Shown here: in pieces, positions 20,682 to 31,927 of the stretch
Layout: each line of letters begins with the position of its first letter
Numbering within the stretch: position 1 is the first letter of the stretch
Assembly (NCBI GenBank): GCA_001600415.1
Contig: BCJX01000001.1
Coordinates: 843,426-907,425, forward strand
Source: Pascua guehoae
Taxonomy: Eukaryota; Basidiomycota; Tremellomycetes; Trichosporonales; Trichosporonaceae
Direction: 5' to 3'
Length of the DNA: 64,000 bases
Position numbers and translations under genes: made by a program
The notes under the pieces: model-generated
Database searches by the model: none
Told to the model about the DNA's origin: nothing
The model's input: the letters and a program-made list of their open reading frames with translations, nothing else

Positions 20682-22539
20682 TTAGCAGGCTAAGGCGCGC
20701 GGAACCCACCCATCGCGCTTCACACCGCGCGCACTTGAAAACGCCGCATACTTGCCAGGCGTGTCGATGCGCTCGGCATTCTCAATCTCGAGATTCTGTC
20801 CATGAGTTCGCATGTTGGTCGTGGCGCGCGCCGCGACGGCGTCGATGCCGCCAGACGGAATGCGGGGTGACTCGGCGCGAATGGGCCCAGAGTTGAGGCC
20901 TGCCATGATAGCGGCCTTCCGTGCAGACGAGCCCGAGCTTGATGCCTGCATGAGGTCAGCTAGCGAACCTGACGACGAAGCTGACTCACGCCATTGGCCA
21001 TCGCAACGCCCCCCATTGCCTGCCGCCTCCTCATTTCGGGCTCATTCTTCACGCTGTTCGAAGACTTGGAGGATTCTGCTGACGAGGGACCGGGAGCTGG
21101 TTGGAACTGGGGCTGAGCCGGTACTTCTGGGCGGTGGCGGTGCGTATAAGCTGGGGCCGCAGTGGTAGCTGGGCCTGGTCCGTTGGTCGACTTGTCCGTC
21201 AACATCGGGCTGGAGGTCAGGTTCGACGCATGGTGTCAGTCACCTACACATCATCGCCAGCACGACCCGCGAGTACAGACTCGTCAAAGTCGACAAGTAA
21301 CGACTCGTCCTCCATGAAGGCAAACTCAGGATCGTCATCGATTGTACGCAAGGGAGGCTCTGGCGTCTCCGCTTGGCGTGCGGTTTGAACTGGGCGGTTC
21401 GGTGGGGCAGCAGGTGGAGCGGCAGTGGTAGAGACAGGGGCCGCTGCTTTGGCATTGCCTGATACGTGCTGAGGCACAGCGGAGGCTGCGCGTGAAGAGG
21501 CCGGAGCTCCTTTGGGTGTAAACTCTGGTCTCCTCTCCAGCTCGTCGACGTTAAACTTGGCCTGGAGCTGTCAGTGCTGGTCCCCCCATGCCGAGTAACA
21601 CCCACCGGGCCGACGCGGATCTTGGACACCTCCTTGGTGTAGTCGCGGTCGTACAAGCAGTTGCCGAGAACATTGCCAAAGTGTTTGAGAGCACGCTTGA
21701 CGCCATCCGTCACTGCTTCCTTCTGAGCCTGGTGTGTTAGTGGCTTGAGCTTAGGATCTTAGGGCCATTGGTGGGGCGCCCCCCTGGCATTGAAGAGAGT
21801 TTGTCCAAACGTACCTTCTCCAACGCTGCCGCCTTCCCTCGAACATTCTCAGCATGGCCATATCCAACGTCCTCGTGGGAACAGCCATCTTGTAGTGTGA
21901 TGCGAATGATGGCGGTGATGCCGACGTTAACTCGGTCCTGGGCATTGACGTCGAGCTAGGTAGTGAGCGTGTGTGATGCGGAGATGAACGTACAAAGTCT
22001 GTCTTGAGAGACACGATCGAGGACGACCAGCCGTTGAAGCCAAAGACTTCGTTCGCAAGGTTGACGACTGGGACAATGGTCAGCTTTGAATAGCGTGGGT
22101 GCTGAGCTGACACACCTTTCCATCCTTCGACGTAGCTGATGGGTTAGCTGTCTCGCGGGGCCTTGACCACCCACCTCAACTTTGGCCCTCCTCCTGGTCC
22201 TGGACGTTGGGTGATATACTCGGGGCCCAGCCGGCGCTGCAGTCGAGCTTGCATGGTTGCGACCTTCTGTTCCGACCATGCGGTAAACTGTCCCGACTGG
22301 GAGCCCATCCATCCTGGGCTCATGCCGTTCATGGCCCACGGCGACGGCGGGGGCATGCCGTGATGAGAGCCGAATTGGCTGCGGTCATTCCCGTGGAGGA
22401 TGTGAGAGGAAGGGGTAGCGAAGTTGTTGTTTTGCTGGTAGCCGTTTGGGGGGCAGGGGGTCTGGAGAGGGATCTTGTCGGGTGGGAGCATGGAAATATT
22501 GCCGTTCATTTGGTTGAGGAGGTGTGCCGAGAGTGTCAT
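20682..22539 (-). CDS. RAD52: Rad52 recombination mediator
   Basis: Rad52 anneals single strands and loads Rad51 during homologous recombination in the nucleus. Eight exons (22539-22175, 22135-22116, 22067-21994, 21955-21815, 21728-21606, 21561-21248, 21209-20990, 20945-20682) give 506 aa. The N-terminal annealing domain is textbook: [17 protein letters not shown], then [27 protein letters not shown] and [17 protein letters not shown]. These are split over five exons that join in frame. The C-terminal half is Pro/Ala/Ser-rich, with an acidic [20 protein letters not shown] segment. Start: ATG at 22539 ([10 protein letters not shown]); the frame is open further upstream without a better context. 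The C-terminus is uncertain: a GTGTGA...CTAAC-ccag pair in the last exon could remove 47 nt and change the end. Confidence 0.92.
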
Positions 22540-23031
22540 GAGTTGAAGTCGACAAGCATGGGCACTGTGTGTGTGTGTTGGTGGTGCAGGTTGCGCGAAT
22601 GGATGGCGATGAGAGATGAAGAGAAGGAGAGAGAAGCGGAGAGGCGAGGAAGGGGGTATATGAGGTGAGAGGGAAGGCAAGAATGCAAAGGAAGGAAGGA
22701 AGGGAAGAAAGGCGACGAAGGAAGGAAGGCGACGAGCAAGGTGGCAAGGAAGCAGGCAAGCGAGCAGTGAGCAAGGGAAAGTCTACGGTGTTGTTATTGC
22801 GGTGGTTGATGTCACCCAAAATGGGCTCCAAGCGGGAATCAGGGTTCGACAAGGGTGGTCCAAATCAGTCGCGCTTGGACAATGTTACGTAAACAGTCGC
22901 GTCAACTGCAATGTCCAGAGCGCGTCTCACCGAGGATTCCAGTTGTCGCTGTTGTGGTTCGTCCTCTCCAAACTCACAACCTTCCTCTCGCGCGTCACCA
23001 GTGCTATTCACAACACGACACACACGGCACC
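22540..23031. promoter_or_regulatory. Bidirectional promoter region RAD52 / POLD2
   Basis: 492 bp separate the two divergent start codons. The middle (22640-22800) is a GAAGGAAGG-type purine-rich tract. Several GCGTC/GCGCGTC elements occur near the POLD2 side (22900-23000), reminiscent of but not identical to the ACGCGT cell-cycle box. Shared S-phase or damage regulation is plausible, but it is inference. Confidence 0.45.
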
Positions 23032-24787
23032 ATGGCCGTCGAAATAAAGTACGAAGAGGGTGCTCCACCCCGCCGCCGCCCAAAAGTCGCATACTCGTCA
23101 TTGCCTGAGCTCTCTGCGCCATTCCTCATCGACCCGTCGCAGCGTTCGTACAAACACCAGTATGCGAACATTTACTTTGTCCGCCTGGTCGAGATGCGCC
23201 CCGTTGTCGAGCAGCAAGCAAAGGAGCGCTGGAGGAGCGTGCGAGGTAGGTCTGGGTGGACATGTCCGAGTCCATCACCTAACCAACAGGCAAACCACCC
23301 CTCCTGCCGCGCATCCTCGACATTCAGCGCGGGCACTTATGCTACATCGTCGGCACGGTGTACATGGACATGCCTCTAAAGCCCAATGTCCTGGAGGATC
23401 TGGGGCGAAGTGTGGGTTCTCGGTCGTAACTGAAGCTAACCCACACAGAACTGGATTGCTCCACCTGCGCCGCGCCCCAAGTTCTTCTCATCACAGGACT
23501 CTGTGCATCTCGAGGACGAGTCGGGACGCGTGCGGCTCGTGGGCCCGCGTATTCGACAGGAGCGAGAGAAGGAAGGTGCTGGGCTGGTCACGGGTGTCAT
23601 CATGGCGGCGCTTGGCATGGAGACGGGCAATGGTGACTTTGAGGTGTTGGATATTTGCTTTGCGGGTCTTCCCGAGCTGTACAAGCCAAAGGCGGGGCCG
23701 TCAGTGGCCAACGGAAAGGGCAAGGCAAAGGCGGAGGACGCCATGGATGTGGACGAGGATAGTGAGCTCCCTTACGGAGAACTCGTGAGCTGACAGCAGC
23801 CAAACCAAACGTCAAGGATGAAGACAAGACCTGGGTCGCGATGGTGTCTGGGCTTTCGGTTGGCAGTGAGACGGCTGCGCTTGATTTGAAGGCGCAGCTC
23901 CTCGTCGAGTGGCTCATGGGGGAAGACGGTGGTGTTGCGGTGAGCTCTCATGGGTGTAACCGTTCATAGCTGACATCTCAGGACCAGTTGCTCGGTTCGC
24001 GGATAGCACGCCTCGTCCTCGTCGGCAACACTCTCGCGGCGCCCGTCAAAGGCGCAGACGACAAGAAGCCAGTGTGTATCCGCGTTCCTCGTAACACAGC
24101 TGACAGCAGAAACGTTATGGCCAGTCGACGCGGACTTCAACCCACTCCAACCACCCTACAAAGACTCTATCTATCCTCCTCTCTGATCTGTTGAGCAGCT
24201 CACTCCCGGTCAACATTGTGCCAGGACCGAGCGATCCGGCCGGCGCCCTGTTGCCACAGCAGGCCATGCCAAAGGTCATGTTTGGCGGCAAGAAGATGGA
24301 GGGGCTCGAGTGCACTACCAACCCGACGTGGCTCGAGGTCGGAAGCCGGAGGTACGTGCAACCTACAACCTGTACCTTGCGTTGATCAACACTGACGAGC
24401 AGCTTGTTGTGTACCGGCGGCCAGACGATTGACGACGTGTTCAAGTACATCCCCGGCAAGTCGCGGCTGGCGATGGCCCGCCGTACCCTCGAGTGGCAGC
24501 ATGTCGCGCCGACAGCACCAGACACGCTCTGGATCTACCCGTTCCCAGACACAGACCCATTCGTCATTCGCCACCGACCCGACGTGTACGTTGTCGGCAA
24601 CCAGCCCGAGCTCGAGACGGCCATTGTCGGCGACCCGGACCACCCAACGCGCATCATTCTCCTGCCCAGCTTTGCGACGACAGGCACTCTGGCCCTTGTC
24701 TGTCTCGAGACGCTCGAAGTCAAGACGGTCAACTTTGAGGTGCCGCATTGGGCCGGAGACGTCAAGGTGGAGGCCAAGGTGGAGTAG
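23032..24787 (+). CDS. POL31: DNA polymerase delta small subunit (POLD2/Pol31)
   Basis: This B subunit stabilises replicative DNA polymerase delta (and polymerase zeta in yeast). Seven exons (23032-23245, 23290-23411, 23449-23761, 23800-23939, 23982-24071, 24110-24351, 24403-24787) encode 501 aa. The N-terminus has QYANIYFVRLVEMRPVVE, matching the family start. A GHLCYIVGTVYMDMPLKPN OB-fold strand follows, then WVAMVSGLSVG and RLVLVGNTLAAP of the inactivated phosphoesterase domain. Near the end are NIVPGPSDPAGALLPQQAMP, CTTNPTWLEV, LLCTGGQTIDDVFKY and HVAPTAPDTLWIYPF, all close to human POLD2. Two introns end in NAGNAG acceptors (23797-23799 and 24104-24109), allowing plus or minus one residue. 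It is divergent from RAD52. Confidence 0.94.
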
Positions 24788-25929
24788 TGTGCGGGAGGTT
24801 AGGTCGTGAGTCAGTGGTGTAGGCTGGGATCGTGTTGGCTGAGCAGATGTAGATCGCAGGAGGATGTGCATATGTACTCGTTACTTGGTACTGTCTACTG
24901 TATCAGCGAGCGATGGCATGGGTGTTCTTGAGCTGCGAGTGGTGTCCTGCATGAGGACACAGGGGGTAGGTAACGCATCGACACTAAACCACGCTGTGAA
25001 CATCTTGCTAGTTGATCCTGAGTGTTGGAGCCCGTGAAGTTGGAAGCTGCGAGTGCAGTGGACTCGGGCCCAATACAAGACGATACTGAACGGACGAACG
25101 ACCGGCGATGGTGCCGTGAGTCGGGATCGCATCAACGCATCGCATACAGTACACGACTACAATCAAGAGCACAGACAAGTCAGATCAGTCCTCGTCACCA
25201 ACAGCAGTCGGCAAGTCAACGTCGACGCAGCACACCTCTCAGTGGCCACAAATCAACACGGACAGCAAAAGGCGTCTAAGCCCTAACCCTGCGAGGTGAC
25301 CATCCCAACCCCTGGTCCTCTGAGGGGGCCAACCTTCAGAGGCCTTCAGAGGCCCAGGGGAGTACCTGGTGTTACCATCACACGCGACCTTTAGGCGACC
25401 TTTAGCTGAATGCAAGGCATTTGACTACCCACCCGTCTATATCCCTGTCGTCCCGGAAGGGGTGGCAACTCCGCAAACCGAGTTGCCACGGAAGCTGGCC
25501 CTCGTGACTATTTTATCTTGGGGTAATGAGCTGAGCACGCTGTTGGGGCATCAGCGGCCTAGTGTGGGTCATAAAGACTGTCGAATCGGCACATTTCGGC
25601 GTTGCGTGCTCGCGCGATGTCGACGATGATGAGGCACGATGTGTGCTGTGCATGGCGAGAACGTGGTCATAGACGGTATGTGAAGGGTGTAAGGGTGTGA
25701 CGAGGTCGGTTGGGAATCGGAAGTGTGATGGACATATGGGCGAGTGAGGGACATGGGTGAGATATGTGGTTGCGACTAGTGTGAGGGTGGAGACGCCGGC
25801 GACGGCGGTGTGCGCATGTGGGGGGTCGGGCGTAACATACAGATATGCGCATCCGATTTCATGAGTTTTAATTCAAGACTGTCTATCACGACTCTATACC
25901 TCTACTCTCTACACTACCTCTACACGTGT
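24788..25929. other. Convergent intergenic region with short inverted and direct repeats
   Basis: 1.1 kb lie between the POLD2 and F-box gene stops. At 25313-25415 there are local duplications: CCTTCAGAGG twice in tandem, then GCGACCTTTAG twice, with CCTGG/CCAGG-rich flanks. I see no protein gene. Confidence 0.4.
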
Positions 25930-27643
25930 CTAGTATACGGGGACCTTTGAGTCAAAGAGGGTCATGCCGCCGTCATTGTGGCAGTAACCCGTGGTCGACT
26001 CTTTGCGCGCGTACTCGCCATAGTGGACTGTCCAGTTGAACTTTCCGCCCCTGCGTCGCCAGCCGTTGACGACGTCCTTTGCGTCCTTGCGGGGCGGGGG
26101 AGCGCGGGCGGCAGGCACCATGATGCCCGCGGGGTTATCGCCTGCGCCGTCGAATGCGAGGACGAATGCGCGTCGGTCAGTGACGCCCCAGAGGCGTCCG
26201 CCCTCGCCTGCGAGGGCGTAGACGGGACTTCCTCTTCCGCCGGGGGAGAAGACGGACCATCCACGTCGGGGCATGCGGACGTCCCATACGCTGACGATGC
26301 CGTGCTGTGCGCCGCCGGCCGCGACGCCCCATTCGCCGACGAAGGCGGCAGAGTAGAAGCCTGCGTCGGCCCAGGGGTCGTCGAGCTCGAGGCGGGGTGC
26401 GGGTGACGGGTCGCGCAGGTCGTGGAGGCGCGCGACGCCGTCGTGCCATGCGGACAGGAGTGTGTCGTGACAGGGACCGTGTGCGCTGCGGTCCGGTGGC
26501 AGGACGAGATCGTATGCCGCGCTGTGCTCGGGTTGGAGTCCGTGCAGGGTACGGAGGTGTGTGGCCGCGCCGTCCCGGATCGCATAGCTGTGTATCCCGC
26601 CCGAGTGACCGAGGAACACACGCGCCGCCCCGCCCCCACCCCCATCGTCGACGAGCGCAGACCACGCGCGCGCCCGGTCCGGGAGCGGCACGACGACGGG
26701 CGCCATCCACGGCGAGTTTGCGCGGAAGACGCGCGCCGCGTCCTGCCCCGCAGTGAGAAGCAGCTGCCCCGCGCCGCGCAGCTCGTGGATGCTTGTGCCC
26801 CGCGGGTGCATGTAGTGCGCTGTACTCTTCGCCCTCCCTCCCAGCTCGAGACGCTGCACCGTCCCGTCATACTGTGCGACCGCGACCGCTCCCCCGGACA
26901 GCTCGTGCACGCCCACCACGTCCGCCCCGCTCCCGGCCTCGCGCGGTGCGACGGGATACTCGCGCCCAGCCGCCAGCACCCGCGGCGCATACGCGCCCTT
27001 TCCCCCCCTGGGCTCCACCAAGGCGTGCACGACGAGCTGCGTGCCCACGCCCAGCACCACGCGCGTCTCGCTCACTGACAGCGCCGGGATGCATTTGCGC
27101 GCCCACGCAGGGCCAATCTGCACCGCGTGCAGGCTGTGGCCCCTCAGAGAGCGCTCGATACGGCCGTTGTGCTCGAACAATCGCGTCGACGGCCACGAGG
27201 ACGGGGTGGGGTACAGCGTCGCGTGCCGCACCGGGTGGTTTGTGAGGTAGAGCGGGATACCGAGGGCTTGCACCTGGGCGTTAGATGGTGAGATGTGGGT
27301 CAGTGAGCAACGAGATGGGCCAAGGGGGGTGGGGGGACGATGGGAGATAGGTATTGGCCGCGGTTCCTTGCTCGTTTAAGAGCACACAGCCTAGAAGCAA
27401 CCCTCAAAGGCCTCCTCCATGACATGTGCCTACCCCACCCCCCACCCCCTACCACCAAACGTCCGGATGACTCACCCGCGCATCCAAAGTCCGCGACACC
27501 TGCCTAAGCCGCACAAGCGCAACGTCGTCCAGCTCGTCAAAGACGTGCGCGAGCACATCGTCCGGGAGTCCCTCGAGACTGGCGAGGGATAATGGGCGGG
27601 GAATTGCCGCTTTTCGCGGGCTCGAGGGCCCGCCAGTGTCCAT
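25930..27643 (-). CDS. F-box protein with WD40-like C-terminal region
   Basis: Two exons (27643-27476 and 27273-25930) encode 503 aa. Residues about 21-56 form an F-box (LEGLPDDVLAHVFDELDDVALVRLRQVSR), which in SCF ubiquitin ligases binds Skp1. The rest has the alternating pattern of a divergent beta-propeller: GVHELSGGAVAVAQYDGTVQRL, GGIHSYAIRDG, LLSAWHDGVARLHDLRD, GIVSVWDVRMP. Canonical GH/WD ends are mostly degenerate. The layout suggests a substrate receptor of an SCF complex; the substrate is unknown. The last residues (TTGYCHNDGGMTLFDSKVPVY) look conserved rather than random, because a stop follows a structured segment. Start: MDTGGPSSPRK at 27643, in frame with an upstream Met further 5'. 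Confidence 0.75.
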
Positions 27644-28139
27644 TATTGTGTAAATGTTGAGAAATAATTGTAGTTGACAAAGTCGGTGGCGAGAGGGCCA
27701 CCTTTTTTCGGTGAAGTCCGGTGGAGGCGAGGCCAAAAGACTTCACTCCCGAGTCGATCCACCGTGCCAGTGTGGCGATGTGGCACCAGCCGTGCTATCG
27801 TGTGCTTTCGGTTCGTGGTGTTGTGCTTGGCCTGGCTTCGCGCTAGTGTAGTGGGCGTAATTGTACCCCTGGTGCGCACGTGTTGGAGCGAAAGGTACAC
27901 AGACTGAAAACCCGCTCACAAGACGACTGAGAAATCTTCACACTACTCCGTGCACGTTTTATTGGCACGCGGCCGGTATGGCTTCTAACATGGGCGAAAG
28001 ACACCTTATGTCTGTCTGTTCAGCATGTGCAGCATAGAATATCCACAAACGCAAACACACGCGGGCCACAAAGCATGCTATTGTTCATCTAGTTGCTACA
28101 CTCGTGATGCGGGGCATCCAATGTACAATGGGACACAGC
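27644..28139. other. Intergenic region upstream of the F-box gene
   Basis: It contains the promoter of the minus-strand F-box gene and the 3' UTR of the minus-strand oxidoreductase. I see no further gene. Confidence 0.4.
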
Positions 28140-29786
28140 CTACGACCTCGGGATGGTGATATCCTTTTTGGTGAGCATGCGCGTCCAGGCGTGCATGTAC
28201 TGCGCGGCGGGGGCGACGGCGACGCCGAGCTCGGCGGCGGCGGCGATGGGAAAGTCAATGTGGCGGAGGACCTCGCGGCCAAAGAGGACAATGTCTGCGT
28301 CGTGGCGCTCGAGGATGCCCTCTGCCTGCTTGGGCTCGGTGACGAGGCCGACGGCGCCAATGAGGAGACCGGGCACGTGCTTGCGGATGTGCGACGCAAA
28401 GGGGACCTGGTACTCTGGCTTGACGGTGATTTTGCCGCGGAGGTCGTTGCCGCCCGACGAGACGTCGAGGAGGTCGATGCCGGCGTCCCGGAGTTTGGCC
28501 GCGAGGAGCGTCGCTTGTTCCAGGCCCCTGTGGGTGTAAGCTGTGTGCTCTGTGTCGTGTCGGGGTGTGTGCACGGTGTGTGTTGGGGGTATGACACAGG
28601 TAAGGTTTGGAAGGGTTGAAGCGTTGGAAGAGCAAGACTCACCACCAGGCATACTCCTCCTTCTCGCCTACAAACTGCTTCTCGGGACCGAGGGCCTCCT
28701 CGAGCCAGTCGCTCGCGCTCACACGCGCCAGGAGCGGGCCGTCCCACTCTGCGCGCACGATCTGGGCAATTTCAATTCCGAGGCGGACGCGGTTCTCAAA
28801 CGACCCGCCATACTGGTCGGTACGCTGGTTGCTGAGCGGCGAAAAGAACTCGTGCATAAAGTAGCCGTGCGCATAGTGGAGCTCGATAAAGTCGAACCCG
28901 ATCGTCTTGCAGCGGCGCACGGCGTTGCGGTACGCCGTCTTGATCGTCTCGAGGTACTCGGCCGTCGCGGCCTTGGGCATCGGGTACGTATCGGGGTTGA
29001 ACGAGATTTGCGATGGGCCAACCACTGCGCGTGCGTCAGCGACAAGCCCACCCCTATCATTCTGTGTGTGATGGACTCCAGCTCACCATCCGGGTTCCAG
29101 CCGCCGTTCTTCTCTTCGACGACCTCGCCGCCCTTGTACCCCTTCTTGAGCGCGTCAATGTAGATCCACGGCGTCAGTGTAGACGCCTTGCGCCCGGCGT
29201 GCGCGAGCTGGATGCCAATCTTGCCCCCAATCGCGTGGATGTAGTCGACAATGCGCTTGAGCGGCGCAATCTGCGCGTCCTCCCACAGGCCCATGTCCTC
29301 GGGCGAGATGCGGCCCTCGGGGACTACGGCAGTCGCCTCGACCATGACGTTGGCCCAGCCGCGCATCGCCATCGAGCCCAGGTGCACAAAGTGGTGGTCT
29401 GTCGCCTTGCCATAGTCGGCAGAGTCTGTAATGTTAGCCGCGTGCCACACGCCTCCTCCTGCTTGGCTCTTCTCTTCGTTCGTCACCCCCGCCCCCCCCT
29501 TCTCGTCACCCCAAACAACTCCTAGACTGCAAAACCGTCACTACTCACACTGGCACATGGGCGCGACCCACATCCGGTTTCCAAACTCGACACCGCGGAT
29601 CGTAATCGGCTCAAAGATCTTGGGCACCTCGGCTTTGTTCTGCGGGAACTCTTCCTTCGGCAGCAGCGCGCCGATCTGGCGCGGCTGCTGCGGGAGAAAC
29701 TCGTGGTAGCCAGGCGCGCCCTGCGACTTGAATGGCGCAAACGCCTCGGGCTTGGTCTCGAGCTTGGTCTCCTGTGTCTGGGTCAT
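28140..29786 (-). CDS. Old Yellow Enzyme-type NAD(P)H:flavin oxidoreductase (YqjM-like)
   Basis: This FMN-dependent ene-reductase would reduce activated C=C bonds of enones using NAD(P)H. Four exons (29786-29549, 29425-29087, 29024-28643, 28527-28140) encode 448 aa. The TIM-barrel fold is complete. PMCQYSADYG carries Cys78, the redox-tuning cysteine typical of the YqjM/thermophilic-like class. [11 protein letters not shown] (His155, Arg158) lines the FMN site, and [18 protein letters not shown] and [11 protein letters not shown] follow. [11 protein letters not shown] near the C-terminus binds FMN phosphate. About 50 N-terminal residues precede the usual bacterial start ([16 protein letters not shown]); they are charged and have no clear targeting signal. 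A predicted 5' UTR intron (29787-29863) ends directly at the ATG. The physiological substrate cannot be inferred. Confidence 0.9.
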
Positions 29787-29863
29787 CTGTTTGTCAGTTT
29801 GTGAGTCGGCGCACGTCTACGATGCAAGGCCAGGCAGCGGCCGTGTCAGCATTCAGAACTCAC
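29787..29863 (-). other. Predicted 5' UTR intron of the OYE gene
   Basis: Donor GTGAGTTC follows CAAC, a CTGAC branch lies near the end, and the acceptor CAG is immediately followed by the start ATG. Leader introns that abut the start codon remove upstream sequence that could otherwise be scanned. Confidence 0.55.
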
Positions 29864-29959
29864 GTTGTCTGATGCTTGGCTGCGACACACAAGGATGTTC
29901 TGGTGGTTGATCGTCGAGAATGTCTGGGGGATTTCTTGTGCAATGGACCCCAACGAACA

Positions 29960-29965
29960 TTTATA
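29960..29965 (-). promoter_or_regulatory. Candidate TATA box for the OYE gene
   Basis: TATAAA on the minus strand, about 95 bases upstream of the predicted leader-intron donor, a sensible core-promoter distance. Other AT-rich TATA-like sites occur at about 30076 and 30112. Confidence 0.4.
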
Positions 29966-30856
29966 CCCCGTGCCCGCCTTGAAGTCGTCATCGGTGCCCA
30001 TCAACCACTGTTTGCATTCTTCTCCGCTCTACGACCTGCCCTTCCATCTGTTTCGACAATCGCCCTCCACTTGGATTTATAAGAGCAGGGGCTTTATCAT
30101 CCATTTGCTTTATAATCTCCGTACAAGATCTCGGATCCGACCGCGAAATCCGCGGAGGCAGCACGTCTCCTTTAGCCGACGTTATTCCGCAACCATTGCT
30201 GGGGCGCGATGACGCACAACTATTTGCGGAAGAACCACTACCAGAGTATGTTGGCCAAGCAGTATGTGGGTCAGAACCAGCAACAGGACAATATGTTCCA
30301 AAGACAGTGTTCCAAAGACGGTGATGCAGAGACAGTGATGCAGAGACAGTGATGCAGAGACAGTGATGCAGAGACAGTAATGAGGTCTATACCTCAAAGG
30401 CTGGCCTCTACCAGGAGTGCCATTCAAGAGGAGCAATATGACAACGTCCAGCTTGCTACAACTTGCGCCTGTTGCGGCAGTTTCATATATTGTTGGACAA
30501 TGGTTTCAACGAAGAAAGGTCGCCGAAGCCCAGATGCTGCCTGATGGTCTCCCGCTCTTGACATGCGAGGCTCGGACTTGTATGGGTTGATCCCAGAGAT
30601 GAGCCAAAGGTCACTACCAGCTGTTGTGCCGATACCAGTCCTCCCCATCTTTGTGATCTGTAGGATCGAAAGTGGGTGTGAAACCTCTGTGGGCCACTCA
30701 AGAGAATGGAACGACTTGCACAAGAACCTCGTACGGGATCCCGAACCCATGCACTATGATACATCACCCGCGTCGTCCCTCGATAGCCGCACACCAACTC
30801 GATAGCCACACGCCCCTTCGATAGCCACGCGTCACACGTCGTCTGTTGACGGCCCA
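29966..30856. other. Intergenic region upstream of OYE and downstream of SPC19
   Basis: It holds a 14-bp tandem repeat at 30323-30378 and no supported gene. The region is less GC-rich than the flanking genes. Confidence 0.4.
30323..30378. repeat. 14-bp tandem repeat, four copies
   Basis: GATGCAGAGACAGT is repeated four times head to tail without mismatch. Degenerate copies (CCAAAGACAGTGTT, CCAAAGACGGT) precede it from about 30298. Confidence 0.9.
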
Positions 30857-31927
30857 CTACTGCCCCGCCTGCCCAGTCAACCGAGCCCTCTCCCTCTCGA
30901 GCTTCTCGCGCTTATTCTTCAAGAACCCTATCCGCCTGCGCTGCGCGAGCGTGAGCTCGTTCATCTCGACGCCCTCGAGCCGCGAGCGCGTATCCCGGTC
31001 GCCTCCGGTACCTTCGTCGTCGTCGTCAATCGCAAGCCCTGCAAACGTCTTTGGATGCCGCAATCGAGGCGTGGCGGCAAAACTGGGCATGTTGGTCCGT
31101 GCCGCCTCGAGCATGTCGAGACGCGCCTGGAGGCGCTCGACCTCTGCGCGCTCGGCGCCCAGCAGCGTGTCGGCGCGCGTGAAGAGGGCGTCGATCTGGG
31201 GCTCGAGGGAGCGCACGTACTCGTCCTTGCGCCGCTGGACGACGGGTTGGGGAATCACCAGGTAGTGCTGGGCGTCAGTGGGCAGTCGGTGTAGGCCGTC
31301 GGACGCGCTGCACACGGTTACCTACGTGCATGTAGTCGAAGATCTTGATAAGGCGGGGCATGTCCTCGACACCGGGGTAGAAGGTCGCGTTGGCTTCGTC
31401 CATCTGTCCGTCAGTATGGTTATTTCCAACTATGGCGTTCACTGTTCGCCAGAGCCTCAGTTCGGTGTCTTGGCTCTCATCCTGCTCAACGTCATGTCTG
31501 CTGTGCATACAAGCAGCGGCTCAGGCAGCAGTTTCCACTTGCCCTCGACGGCCGTCCCATTCTGCTACCACATCCCTCTAGATTCAAACGCTGGGTAGTC
31601 CGCTGACACATCGTCCACTTCACGCACCTTCTTTACACATCCCTCGGCGGCGTTGACACACTCGTCCAAGCTATCAATATACGACGAGCTGGGCACGTTG
31701 AATGTGCTCTCGCGAGCGCGCCCTGAAGAAAAACCGCCCGGCGCATACGACTGGCGGCCCAGTGAGGCGTATGACTGGCGCGACATTTGGGGTAGCGGCT
31801 GCGCTGTGCGGTCTGCAAGGACGAGGCGAGCGGGGCGGTGTCGTCGCTGAGACTGTGACTGTGTCTGGTGGTTGCTCTGAGACTGCTGTTGTTGATGCCA
31901 AAGCACCTTACCATTGTTGTGATTCAT
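30857..31927 (-). CDS. SPC19: DASH complex subunit Spc19
   Basis: Spc19 is part of the fungal DASH/Dam1 ring that couples kinetochores to spindle microtubules. The core reads SYIDSLDECVNAAEGCVKK, then (after a 224-nt intron) EDMPRLIKIFDYMH, then HYLVIPQPVVQRRKDEYVRS and a coiled coil (DALFTRADTLLGAERAEVER). This order matches Spc19: a conserved N-terminal helix, a FPRL-like segment, a lvPEp-like segment and coiled coil. Exons are 31927-31628, 31403-31326 and 31267-30857 (262 aa). Within the first exon a GTAAGG donor (31911) and TTGCAG acceptor (31813) flank 99 nt of CAG-rich sequence that stays in frame. If spliced, the protein is 229 aa. The C-terminal ~60 residues are basic. The intron 31404-31627 is longer than average. 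Confidence 0.75.
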
